The notes under the pieces: model-generated
Seen by the model: the letters and a program-made list of their open reading frames with translations, nothing else
Database searches by the model: none
What the model was told of the DNA's origin: nothing
Origin: DATKCA01 sp035544675
Lineage (GTDB): Bacteria; Acidobacteriota; Thermoanaerobaculia; Gp7-AA8
Assembly (NCBI GenBank): GCA_035544675.1
Contig: DATKCA010000283.1
Coordinates: 3,183-67,182, forward strand
DNA length: 64,000 bases
Reading direction: 5' to 3'
In this document: in pieces, positions 27,716-34,904 of the stretch
Position numbering within the stretch: the stretch's first letter is position 1
Layout: each line of letters opens with the position of its first letter
Translations under genes and position numbers: made by a program

Positions 27716-29242
27716 ATGCAGGTGTCCCCGGCCAGACGATTCGTAGTTCTCCTCCTACTCCTCCTCTTCCTCCCTGTGGCGGCCGATGCGCAGGCGAAAA
27801 AGAAGAAGAAGACGCCCGCGAAGAAGCCCGCGCGCAAGTCCGCCCCTGCGCCCAAGCCGGAGACCGCGACCGGGAACACGCTCCAGGAGCGGCTTGCCTC
27901 TCTGGTGAACGGCCGGACCGCGTCCAGCTCCGAGGCGAGCATCCAGATCGTGGAGGTGGACTCGGGCCGGGTGGTCGCCCAGCGCAATCCCAACATGGCC
28001 GTCACGCCGGCGTCGAACATGAAGCTCTTCACGACCGGCGCCGCGGCGGATCTGCTCCGGCCGGACTTCGAGGTGAAGACGACCGTGTTCGTGCGCGGCG
28101 AGGTCGACGCGTCCGGGACTCTCGGCGGCGACGTGAAGATCGTGGGCCGCGGCGATCCGACCATCAGCGGCCGCTTTCACGACGGCCAGTCCACGGCCGT
28201 CATCCAGGAATGGGCCACCGATCTGAAGCGCGCCGGCATCAAGACCATCGCCGGAAACCTCGTGTTCGAATACGGCTACTTCGATACCGAATACGTGCAT
28301 CCCACCTGGCCGGCCGATCAGCTCGTGAACTGGTACGAGGCGCCGGTGGCGGCGTTCTCGATGCAGGAGGGCTGTGTTCAGGTCCGCGTGCTCCCCGGCA
28401 AGGCCGGACAGCCGTGCGTGGTGCAGTTCGAGCCGCCCACGGCGTACGTGACCGCCGCGAACACGTGCGTCACCGGAAGGGGCCTGCCGTTCATCACGCG
28501 CCACATGAACTCGAACACGATCATCGTGCGAGGGGGCGTGCCGGTGCGCTCCGGCGCGACCGAGGTGTTCGTGACGGTGGAGAATCCGAATCACTACTTT
28601 GCGGCGGTGACCAACGAGACGTTTGCGCGGGCCGGCCTGGAGATCAAAGGCCATATCGTGATCACGCCGCGTGACGACCGGCCCGGCTGGAAAGCCGTCT
28701 CCGAACATCGCACGCCGCTGAACATCCTCATCTACGTCGTCAACAAGAGGAGCCAGAACCACTACGCCGAGCAGGTTCTCAAGATCCTCGGCGCCGAGAT
28801 CGGGAAGGACGGCAGCTGGCAGGGCGGCGGTCTGGTCGTGACGGAGTGGCTGACCTCGAAGGTCGGCGTGCCCGCATCGGAGTTTTCGATGGCCGACGGC
28901 TCCGGGATGTCGCGCGACAATCGCGCGTCCGCGAGCTCCTTCATCATGCTCCTGCGCTACATGTGGAAGAGCAAGTGGCGCGAGGACTTCGTCAGCTCCA
29001 TGCCTTACACGGGCGATCCCGACTCGAAGTTCGGAAACCGGCTCAAGACGCCCCCTTACGCCCGGCAGGTCTACGCCAAGACCGGCTACATCGCCGGAGT
29101 GGTCGGTCTGTCGGGATACGTCCACTCGAGCAGCGGCAAGGTGTACGCGTTCTCCTTCCTGTTCAACCGCTACCGCGTCGGCGTGTACGCCGTCTACCGG
29201 CTGCAGGACGAGATGCTGAAAGAGATCATCGACAAAGGGTGA
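27716..29242 (+). CDS. dacB: D-alanyl-D-alanine carboxypeptidase/endopeptidase (PBP4 class)
   Basis: A 508-residue exported peptidase of the S13 family that trims peptidoglycan cross-links in the periplasm. Signal peptide residues 1-24 (LLLLLFLPVAADA) are followed by a Lys/Pro-rich linker (KKKKKTPAKKPARKSAPAP). The penicillin-binding motifs are SNMK (nucleophile Ser), SRDN (in DGSGMSRDN) and KTG (in YAKTGYIAG), with the large insert between the first two typical of PBP4. The ATG at 27716 is preferred to the TTG just before it. Confidence 0.9.
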   Translation: MQVSPARRFVVLLLLLLFLPVAADAQAKKKKKTPAKKPARKSAPAPKPETATGNTLQERLASLVNGRTASSSEASIQIVEVDSGRVVAQRNPNMAVTPASNMKLFTTGAAADLLRPDFEVKTTVFVRGEVDASGTLGGDVKIVGRGDPTISGRFHDGQSTAVIQEWATDLKRAGIKTIAGNLVFEYGYFDTEYVHPTWPADQLVNWYEAPVAAFSMQEGCVQVRVLPGKAGQPCVVQFEPPTAYVTAANTCVTGRGLPFITRHMNSNTIIVRGGVPVRSGATEVFVTVENPNHYFAAVTNETFARAGLEIKGHIVITPRDDRPGWKAVSEHRTPLNILIYVVNKRSQNHYAEQVLKILGAEIGKDGSWQGGGLVVTEWLTSKVGVPASEFSMADGSGMSRDNRASASSFIMLLRYMWKSKWREDFVSSMPYTGDPDSKFGNRLKTPPYARQVYAKTGYIAGVVGLSGYVHSSSGKVYAFSFLFNRYRVGVYAVYRLQDEMLKEIIDKG

Positions 29243-29254
29243 GGTGGCATGGGG

Positions 29255-29283
29255 GCCTCGGGCCTCAGGCCTCGGGCCTCGGG
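29255..29283. repeat. Four tandem GGCCTCR heptamers
   Basis: Four head-to-tail 7-bp units (GGCCTCG, GGCCTCA, GGCCTCG, GGCCTCG) follow the dacB stop by 12 bp. No inverted partner is nearby, so no strong hairpin forms. It belongs to the same family as the arrays at 15937, 36897 and 42352. Confidence 0.8.
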
Positions 29284-29353
29284 AGGACGCGATGCAACTC
29301 CCTCGCGGCACCTCTCCCTCCGGATTGCTCGGCTGCACCGTGAACGAGGGGGC

Positions 29354-29614
29354 TCAGCGCCCGACGAGCTTGCCACTCGACGGCGAGACCTGCAGCGTGT
29401 ACACACCGCTCGTGCTCCGCACGGTCGCCACCGCCTGATAGCCGGGGAACTTCAGGATTGCGCCGATCACTTCCGCGCCCTCTTTCTTCACGAAGAGCCG
29501 GACCACGTCGTCCACGCTCTCGGCGTCGAAGGCGTGATAGGCGACCAGATTCGGGTCGCGTACGGGCTTGCCGTCGTCGTCGGTGAGATGCCTCTGCTCG
29601 ATGGTGAACCGCAT
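29354..29614 (-). CDS. Small conserved-looking hypothetical protein
   Basis: An 86-residue protein (from the ATG at 29614, MRFTIEQRHLTDDDG) with natural composition, alternating hydrophobic and charged segments (VDDVVRLFVKKEGAEVIGAILKFPGYQAVATVR), no signal and no TM helix. The open frame extends upstream on this strand only as a shadow of guaB. It lies in the dacB-guaB gap, convergent to dacB and divergent from guaB. No family is recognised. A Thr/Ser-rich C-terminus (VRSTSGVYTLQVSPSSGKLVGR) looks like beta strands. Confidence 0.6.
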   Translation of the reverse strand: MRFTIEQRHLTDDDGKPVRDPNLVAYHAFDAESVDDVVRLFVKKEGAEVIGAILKFPGYQAVATVRSTSGVYTLQVSPSSGKLVGR

Positions 29615-29635
29615 CGCCTGGCGGTGGGCGTGCAA

Positions 29636-29664
29636 TTCCGATGCATGAACCTCTGTTTTATACT
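29636..29664 (+). promoter_or_regulatory. Candidate guaB promoter
   Basis: TTCCGA (29636-29641) and TATACT (29659-29664) with 17-nt spacing, placing the start about 10 nt before the guaB ATG. GCGAGG then serves as a short ribosome site. The -35 match is weak. Confidence 0.35.
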
Positions 29665-29681
29665 GATCTGCGAGGCCGCGT

Positions 29682-31247
29682 ATGAGCGATGAACGAACCC
29701 TTCGAGACGAGATTCCGGTGATCGGCCGCATCGACCTGCGCGAGATCGAGCGGGCCGAGCCTCTCCCCTCGGAACGCTTCGCCGAGGCCATCGCCCTCGG
29801 CCTGACGTTCGACGACGTGCTGCTCAAGCCGGCCCGGTCCGAGATGCATCCCAACTTCGTCGACATCTCCACCCGCCTCACCCGCGACATCCGCCTCAAC
29901 ATCCCCATCCTCTCCGCCGCCATGGACACGGTGACCGAGGCGCGGCTGGCCATCGCCATGGCCCAGCATGGCGGACTGGGCGTCATCCACAAGAACATGC
30001 CTATCGACCGGCAGGCCGAGGAGGTCGACAAGGTCAAGCGCTCGGAAGCGGGCATGATCGTCGACCCGGTCACCATGCGTCCCTGGCAGAGCATCTCCGA
30101 GGCGATGCATGTGATGGAGAAGTACAAGATCTCCGGCGTGCCGGTGACCGACGCCAACGGGAAGCTCGTCGGCATCCTCACCAACCGCGATCTCCGCTTC
30201 GAGACCCGGTTCGACCTTCCGATCTCCGAGCGCATGACCAAAGAGGACCTGGTGACCGTGCCGGTGGGCACGACGCTCGAGCAGGCGCGCGAAGTGCTGC
30301 ATCAGCACCGCATCGAGAAGCTGCTCGTCGTCGACGGCAACGGCGACCTCAAGGGCCTCATCACCGTCAAGGACATCCAGAAAGCGCGCCGCTATCCGCT
30401 GGCCGCGAAAGACCCTCTCGGCCGTCTCCGCTGCGGCGCGGCGATCGGGGTGGGGAAAGAGGGCCTCGACCGCGCCCGCGCCCTCATCGACGCGAAGGTG
30501 GACGTGGTGGTCATCGACTCCGCGCACGCGCATTCCACGGGCGTCATGGAAGTCATCCGCCAGTTCAAAAAGCTCTTCCCCGACACGCCGCTCATCGCCG
30601 GCAACGTCGCCACGTACGAAGGTGCCCAGGAGCTGATCGAGCTCGGCGTCGACGCGATCAAGGTCGGCATCGGTCCCGGCTCCATCTGCACCACACGCGT
30701 GATCGCCGGCGCCGGCGTTCCGCAGATCACCGCGGTCCTGGAGTGTGCGCGAGCGGCAGAGAAGTACGACATCCCGGTCATCAGCGACGGCGGCATCAAG
30801 TACTCGGGCGACGTCACCAAGGCGCTCGCTGCAGGTGCGCATTCGGTCATGATCGGCTCGCTGTTCGCGGGGACCGATGAGGCGCCGGGCGAGACGATCC
30901 TGTACCAGGGGCGGACGTTCAAGGCGTACCGCGGTATGGGATCCATCGCGGCAATGCAGTCGGGATCGAAGGACCGCTACTTCCAGGAGGACGCCGACGC
31001 GTCGAAGCTCGTGCCCGAGGGGATCGAGGGGAAGGTCCCGTACAAGGGTTCGCTTTCGGCGATGATCCCCCAGCTGATCGGAGGGCTCCGTTCCGGCATG
31101 GGGCTGACCGGCTCGACGACGATCGACGATCTGCGGACCAAGTCGCAGTTCGTGCGGATCACGGCTGCAGGGCTCCGGGAGTCGCATGCGCACGACGTGG
31201 TGGTCACGAAGGAAGCGCCGAACTACCGGATCGAGTCGACCGACTGA
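29682..31247 (+). CDS. guaB: Inosine-5'-monophosphate dehydrogenase
   Basis: A 521-residue enzyme that oxidises IMP to XMP with NAD, the committed step of GMP synthesis. LTFDDVLLKPARS is the family N-terminal motif and the catalytic Cys is in GIGPGSICTTR. Two CBS domains lie at about residues 125-245 in the barrel insert. The flap motif GMGS is in YRGMGSIAAMQ. About 35 extra residues precede LTFDDVL compared with most homologues, and there is no other Met or usable start, so the extension is probably real. Confidence 0.95.
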   Translation: MSDERTLRDEIPVIGRIDLREIERAEPLPSERFAEAIALGLTFDDVLLKPARSEMHPNFVDISTRLTRDIRLNIPILSAAMDTVTEARLAIAMAQHGGLGVIHKNMPIDRQAEEVDKVKRSEAGMIVDPVTMRPWQSISEAMHVMEKYKISGVPVTDANGKLVGILTNRDLRFETRFDLPISERMTKEDLVTVPVGTTLEQAREVLHQHRIEKLLVVDGNGDLKGLITVKDIQKARRYPLAAKDPLGRLRCGAAIGVGKEGLDRARALIDAKVDVVVIDSAHAHSTGVMEVIRQFKKLFPDTPLIAGNVATYEGAQELIELGVDAIKVGIGPGSICTTRVIAGAGVPQITAVLECARAAEKYDIPVISDGGIKYSGDVTKALAAGAHSVMIGSLFAGTDEAPGETILYQGRTFKAYRGMGSIAAMQSGSKDRYFQEDADASKLVPEGIEGKVPYKGSLSAMIPQLIGGLRSGMGLTGSTTIDDLRTKSQFVRITAAGLRESHAHDVVVTKEAPNYRIESTD

Positions 31248-31273
31248 GTTTCCACGAATTCACACGGCCGCGC

Positions 31274-31300
31274 TTGACATATATGCTATGGCGCCATACT
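31274..31300 (+). promoter_or_regulatory. Promoter of the TIG-domain gene with internal palindrome
   Basis: A consensus TTGACA (31274-31279) is followed by CATACT (31295-31300) at 15-nt spacing or TACTGT at 17. Between them TATGGCGCCATA (31287-31298) is a perfect 12-bp palindrome, placed where a repressor would compete with RNA polymerase. The 97-nt leader to the TTG start has no further clear structure. Confidence 0.5.
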
Positions 31301-31397
31301 GTGCCATCGCATGCGCTCAGGACTTATTTGCGTCCCGTCCCTCATCATCGCTGAGCGCCCCAGAACTCAACCGATCGCTTTCCTCAGGAGGATCCAC

Positions 31398-32702
31398 TTG
31401 CGTTTGCTCGTTTCCCTTCTCACGCTTCTCGTCTCTTCGTCACTCTTCGCCCAGGCCAGAGTCTCCTTCACGCCGGCGGCTCCCACCGACGCGCAGCCGA
31501 TCTCCATTCGCGTCAGCGACGTCAACCCGACCACGGCTGTGCCCGGCTGTCCCCAGGTGACGGTCATCGGATCGCGGATCCATGTGATCACCACGTGCGG
31601 GGGCGGCGTAGGGGGGGCAGTGCCGACGCCGTTCTCGTTCGAGGTGTCGGCCGGTCCGCTTCCGGCTGGGCGGTACGAGGTGTTCTATCCGAGCCAGCTG
31701 AACGCCCCCCCCGTCGCGCTGACCTCCATCACGGTCCGGGAGGCCGCTCCGGCGTTCCGGGTCATCCCCGATGTTGCGTCCGGGGACGGCGTGGAGGAGG
31801 TCCGCATCGTCGGAGTGAACGTCGGAACCGGCGCGCCGGTGGTCCGATTCGGGGACTCGATGGGCACGGTGACGAGCATCGTCTCGGCAAACGAGATCGT
31901 CGCGCGCCTGCCGCCGCGGGGGCCGGGAATCGTCGATGTGACGGTGAACAGCGGCGCCGCGACATCCACGTCACGGGCGGCGTTCCAGTTCTTCGATCGG
32001 AGCGGCGAGCGCGATCCCGCGTTCTTCGAGCCAGTCATGTTCCCCGTCATTTTCAACGGTGCCGGACCGTTCGGCGCCCAGTGGGACACGGAGGTGACGC
32101 TCCACAACGCGAACGACTACTTCGTCACGGCGCCGGGAAACATCTTCACGACGTTCTGCTTCCCCGGCTGCGACCCGCGGCCGGCTCCGCGGAGCAGCAT
32201 CATCGTGCTCGGTCAGCATCGTCCGGACGGCCGGATCGAGTATTTCCCGCGGCAGGCCATGCCGCGGCTGAACTTCAACATCAACGTCCGTGATCTCTCC
32301 CGCGGCGACCTGAACCTGGGGAGCGAGGTCCCGGTGCTCCGGGAAGACGACCTCTACGATCGCGCCTTCGCCATCTCCAACATTCCGGTGGACCGCCGCT
32401 ACCGCATCTCCCTGCGTGTGTACGACACCGCCGGACCGAGCTCGGTCCGGCTGCGCATCCACAAGGTGAATACCGAGACGCCTTTCGTCGACGAGGTGGT
32501 GCAGCTCTCGCCGAACCTCGATAGCGGCGCGGCCACGTTCATGATCGGCGATCTCGTCGGCGTCCATCCGCAGCTGGCCGGCCGCGGGCCGCTCCGCATC
32601 GACATCGCCCCGCTCGCGGAGCCGACCTCGCGCTCGCTGTGGGGCATGGTCTCGATCACGAACAACGAGACCAATCAGGTGACGATCGTTTCACCGCATT
32701 GA
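31398..32702 (+). CDS. Exported protein with IPT/TIG domain
   Basis: A 434-residue secreted protein. The TTG at 31398 is chosen because a perfect AGGAGG lies 6 nt upstream and the signal peptide (LRLLVSLLTLLVSSSLFAQA) starts there; the ATG-led frame from 31311 would put 29 unlikely residues before it. Residues about 135-220 (APAFRVIPDVASGDGVEEVRIVG... VDVTVNSG) match an IPT/TIG immunoglobulin-like fold. The C-terminal 200 residues are predicted beta-rich with no known family. It probably acts at the cell surface or in the periplasm; the ligand is unknown. Confidence 0.75.
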   Translation: MRLLVSLLTLLVSSSLFAQARVSFTPAAPTDAQPISIRVSDVNPTTAVPGCPQVTVIGSRIHVITTCGGGVGGAVPTPFSFEVSAGPLPAGRYEVFYPSQLNAPPVALTSITVREAAPAFRVIPDVASGDGVEEVRIVGVNVGTGAPVVRFGDSMGTVTSIVSANEIVARLPPRGPGIVDVTVNSGAATSTSRAAFQFFDRSGERDPAFFEPVMFPVIFNGAGPFGAQWDTEVTLHNANDYFVTAPGNIFTTFCFPGCDPRPAPRSSIIVLGQHRPDGRIEYFPRQAMPRLNFNINVRDLSRGDLNLGSEVPVLREDDLYDRAFAISNIPVDRRYRISLRVYDTAGPSSVRLRIHKVNTETPFVDEVVQLSPNLDSGAATFMIGDLVGVHPQLAGRGPLRIDIAPLAEPTSRSLWGMVSITNNETNQVTIVSPH

Positions 32703-32711
32703 CCTCGCGCG

Positions 32712-32779
32712 GGGCTCCGGGCTCGGGGCCAGCGGCTCGGGGGAACGACTGGTCGCCCTGAGCCCTGAGCCCGGAGCCC
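32712..32779. terminator. Inverted GGGCTCS heptamers, 13-bp stem
   Basis: GGGCTCCGGGCTC (32712-32724) pairs perfectly with GAGCCCGGAGCCC (32767-32779), leaving a 42-nt loop. It directly follows the TIG-protein gene and precedes the next gene by 16 nt. The units differ in sequence from the GGCCTCR family but share the 7-bp period and inverted layout. Confidence 0.7.
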
Positions 32780-32795
32780 GATTACACTGCGCCGC

Positions 32796-33206
32796 GTGAA
32801 CTATCCCGAGATCGATGACCTCCCCGACTTTCCGGTCGAGGCCGGCTTCGCGGTCGAGCTCCGCGAAGCCGTCGACGGCGGGCTTCACGTTCACTTCGTC
32901 CGCTCGGCCGGCGGGGAGGAGCTGGCGCGCTTCCCGGCGTGGGATCACGCGGACCGTGACCTGCGCCACTTCACGCCGTACGACGTGCCGATCGGGAGCA
33001 TCGACGAGCCCTACGGCGACTCCGACGAGGCGTGGCGCATCCAGATCTTCGAACATGGAGGCTTCGTCTATGTGCTGCAGGGCGACGAGCCTCATGCCGA
33101 GGAGTTCGAGATGTTCTTCAGGGTGCCGCGGGATCAGTACCTGCAGGCGTGGGCGTTCGTGATCGACGCGTACAACCCGATCACGCCGCTCGACGACGCG
33201 AGCTGA
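32796..33206 (+). CDS. Acidic hypothetical protein
   Basis: A 136-residue, Asp/Glu-rich soluble protein (MNYPEIDDLPDFPVEAGFAV... PITPLDDAS) with no signal or TM segment and no recognised family. The GTG start follows a TACACT box (32783-32788) by 7 nt with no Shine-Dalgarno, so the message may be leaderless. Its TGA overlaps the ATG of trmJ by 1 nt, so it is co-translated with an RNA methyltransferase. Confidence 0.7.
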   Translation: MNYPEIDDLPDFPVEAGFAVELREAVDGGLHVHFVRSAGGEELARFPAWDHADRDLRHFTPYDVPIGSIDEPYGDSDEAWRIQIFEHGGFVYVLQGDEPHAEEFEMFFRVPRDQYLQAWAFVIDAYNPITPLDDAS

Positions 33207-33934
33207 TGGCCAGGCTGCGCGTGGTTCTCGTCGAGCCGCAGGAGGCCGGGAACGTCGGCGCTGCGGCGCGGGTGATGAAGAACTTCGGGTTCGAGGAGCT
33301 GTACGTGGCCGGGTCGCATCCGGAGCTCTTCCCCGTGGCCGGCTGGTGGGCGAGCGGCGCGGACGACCTTCTGCAGAGGATCGTGTTCACCCCCACTCTG
33401 CACGAGGCCATCGCCGACGCGCATCTCACGATTGCCACCACGTCCTCGCGCGGCCGGACCAGGCCCGCCGGTCTCACGCCGTCCGAGGTGGGGCGGGAGC
33501 TGGCCACCCTGGCCGGCGGGGAGACGCTGGCGCTCGTCTTCGGCCGCGAAGACAGCGGGCTGACCCGCGAAGAGCTGATGCTCTGTGGGCGCACCGCGTC
33601 CATTCCAACCAGCGAGTCGTTTCCCACGATGAACCTCGCGCAGTCGGTCGGCGTGTTCGCCTGGGAGCTGTCATCGGTGGAGCGCCGGGAAGCAGAGCGC
33701 GACCTCGCTCCGGCGGCGCACGTCGAACGGCTGCACGAGAGACTGGAGTCGCTGCTGCTGGAGGCGGGATTTCTCCACCCCGACAATCCCGACCGCATCT
33801 ACGACGACGTCCGGGCCATGCTGGGCCGCGCCCGGCTGGATGCGCGCGAGGTCACGATCCTCCTCGGGATCATTCGGCAATTGGAGTGGTGGGGCGGGGG
33901 GAAGTCGAGTGGTTCTTCTGAAGGCAGTCGCTGA
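33206..33934 (+). CDS. trmJ: tRNA (cytidine/uridine-2'-O-) methyltransferase, TrmJ-like
   Basis: A 242-residue SPOUT methyltransferase. The trefoil-knot motifs are NVGAAARVMKNFGFEELYV (motif 1), LVFGREDSGLT (motif 2) and IPTSESFPTMNLAQSVGVFAWEL (motif 3). In TrmJ these methylate ribose 32 of tRNA using S-adenosylmethionine. The ATG at 33206 begins the fold; the frame upstream is a shadow. The 3' end runs 65 bp into the minus-strand response-regulator gene, a convergent overlap. Confidence 0.85.
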   Translation: MARLRVVLVEPQEAGNVGAAARVMKNFGFEELYVAGSHPELFPVAGWWASGADDLLQRIVFTPTLHEAIADAHLTIATTSSRGRTRPAGLTPSEVGRELATLAGGETLALVFGREDSGLTREELMLCGRTASIPTSESFPTMNLAQSVGVFAWELSSVERREAERDLAPAAHVERLHERLESLLLEAGFLHPDNPDRIYDDVRAMLGRARLDAREVTILLGIIRQLEWWGGGKSSGSSEGSR

Positions 33935-34304
33935 TGATCTCGATGAAGGTGTCCAGGTCGAACGGCTTGAGGATGGAGTTGCACACCGCGGCCTGCGGGA
34001 TCTTCTCCACGCCCCGCTTGCCGGCGGCGGTGAACACGACCATGTGCGGGCGATCCGCGGGAAACGTCTCCGCGATCCTGTCGATGAACTCGTAGCCGTT
34101 GAGGCGCGGCATCATGAGGTCGAGGAGGATCAGGTCGAAGGTGCCGTTCTGACGCACCCGTTCCAGACCGGCCGCGCCATCCTCGGCGAGCTCGACGTCG
34201 AACTTCATTCGCTTGAGCACGGCCTGCAGAAGCACGCGAATGGCCAGATCGTCGTCGATGACGAGGATGCGCCGCCCTTTGCCGTCAATCTTCGTTCCGG
34301 GCAT
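33870..34304 (-). CDS. Stand-alone response-regulator receiver domain
   Basis: A 144-residue CheY-like receiver. The acidic pocket is VIDDD, the phospho-acceptor Asp is in DLILLDLMMPRLNGYEF, the Thr/Ser switch is in MVVFTAAG, and the conserved Lys is in SILKPFD. There is no output domain, so it works by protein contacts. The ATG at 34304 (MPGTKIDGKGRRILVIDDD) is chosen; 31 codons upstream are open but unlike the family. It overlaps trmJ convergently and diverges from the membrane-protein gene. No histidine kinase is nearby, so it is an orphan. Confidence 0.85.
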   Translation of the reverse strand: MPGTKIDGKGRRILVIDDDLAIRVLLQAVLKRMKFDVELAEDGAAGLERVRQNGTFDLILLDLMMPRLNGYEFIDRIAETFPADRPHMVVFTAAGKRGVEKIPQAAVCNSILKPFDLDTFIEIISDCLQKNHSTSPRPTTPIAE

Positions 34305-34370
34305 ATTGAGACCGTGACCGACCTGCAGGAGGCGAAAATCGTGCCGGGCTGAAGCACTCGTCTCCTGCCG

Positions 34371-34904
34371 ATGCCAGATTACGAAATTGGAGTGCAACAG
34401 GCAATGGGCACTTTGCAGACTGAATTCGGCTTCCGGCCGTGGGTCCGGCGGGCCGGTCTGTCCATCGTGCTCGTTGCGGCGGCCGTAAGCATTCTGGTCG
34501 TGCTGTTGGTGGCCATCCGTCCCTCCGCGGGCTTCGGGTGGGCGCGCGAGCCGTTCGTCTGGGCGTACATCGGCGTGCTGTGGATCGGCGGGCTGAAGGT
34601 GTTCGCCGGCTCATTCGGCCCGATCGCGACGTTCGGGCAGTGGGGAATCGTTCTGCGGCCGATCCATCAGCTGCGGCGGACGACCATCCGCTGGACCGAC
34701 GTTCTGGGGACCGAGCAGATGACCGGCGGCGACCGGTTGATCGTCTATCACGCCACCTCGCGGGGCATGCGGTTCGTCGCTCTCAATCTCAATCTGGTGA
34801 AGGGACGGCGCGACTTCCTGCAACTGCTCGACGAGCGGCTTCGCGGAATGGGGTTCGTGGAACGCGTGGTCGAGCGATCGCGGTATCTTTCCAGGCCGGC
34901 ATGA
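34371..34904 (+). CDS. Membrane protein with PH-like C-terminal domain
   Basis: A 177-residue protein with two TM helices (about residues 28-49 and 61-81) and a cytoplasmic C-terminal part (VLRPIHQLRRTTIRWTDVLGTEQM, LIVYHATSRGMRFVALNLNL, FLQLLDERLRGMGF) that resembles bacterial PH domains (bPH type). The family call is tentative. Start is the ATG at 34371; a second Met 11 codons later (MGTLQT) is possible. It overlaps ligA by 4 nt (ATGA), so the two are translationally coupled. No catalytic residues are visible. Confidence 0.65.
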   Translation: MPDYEIGVQQAMGTLQTEFGFRPWVRRAGLSIVLVAAAVSILVVLLVAIRPSAGFGWAREPFVWAYIGVLWIGGLKVFAGSFGPIATFGQWGIVLRPIHQLRRTTIRWTDVLGTEQMTGGDRLIVYHATSRGMRFVALNLNLVKGRRDFLQLLDERLRGMGFVERVVERSRYLSRPA

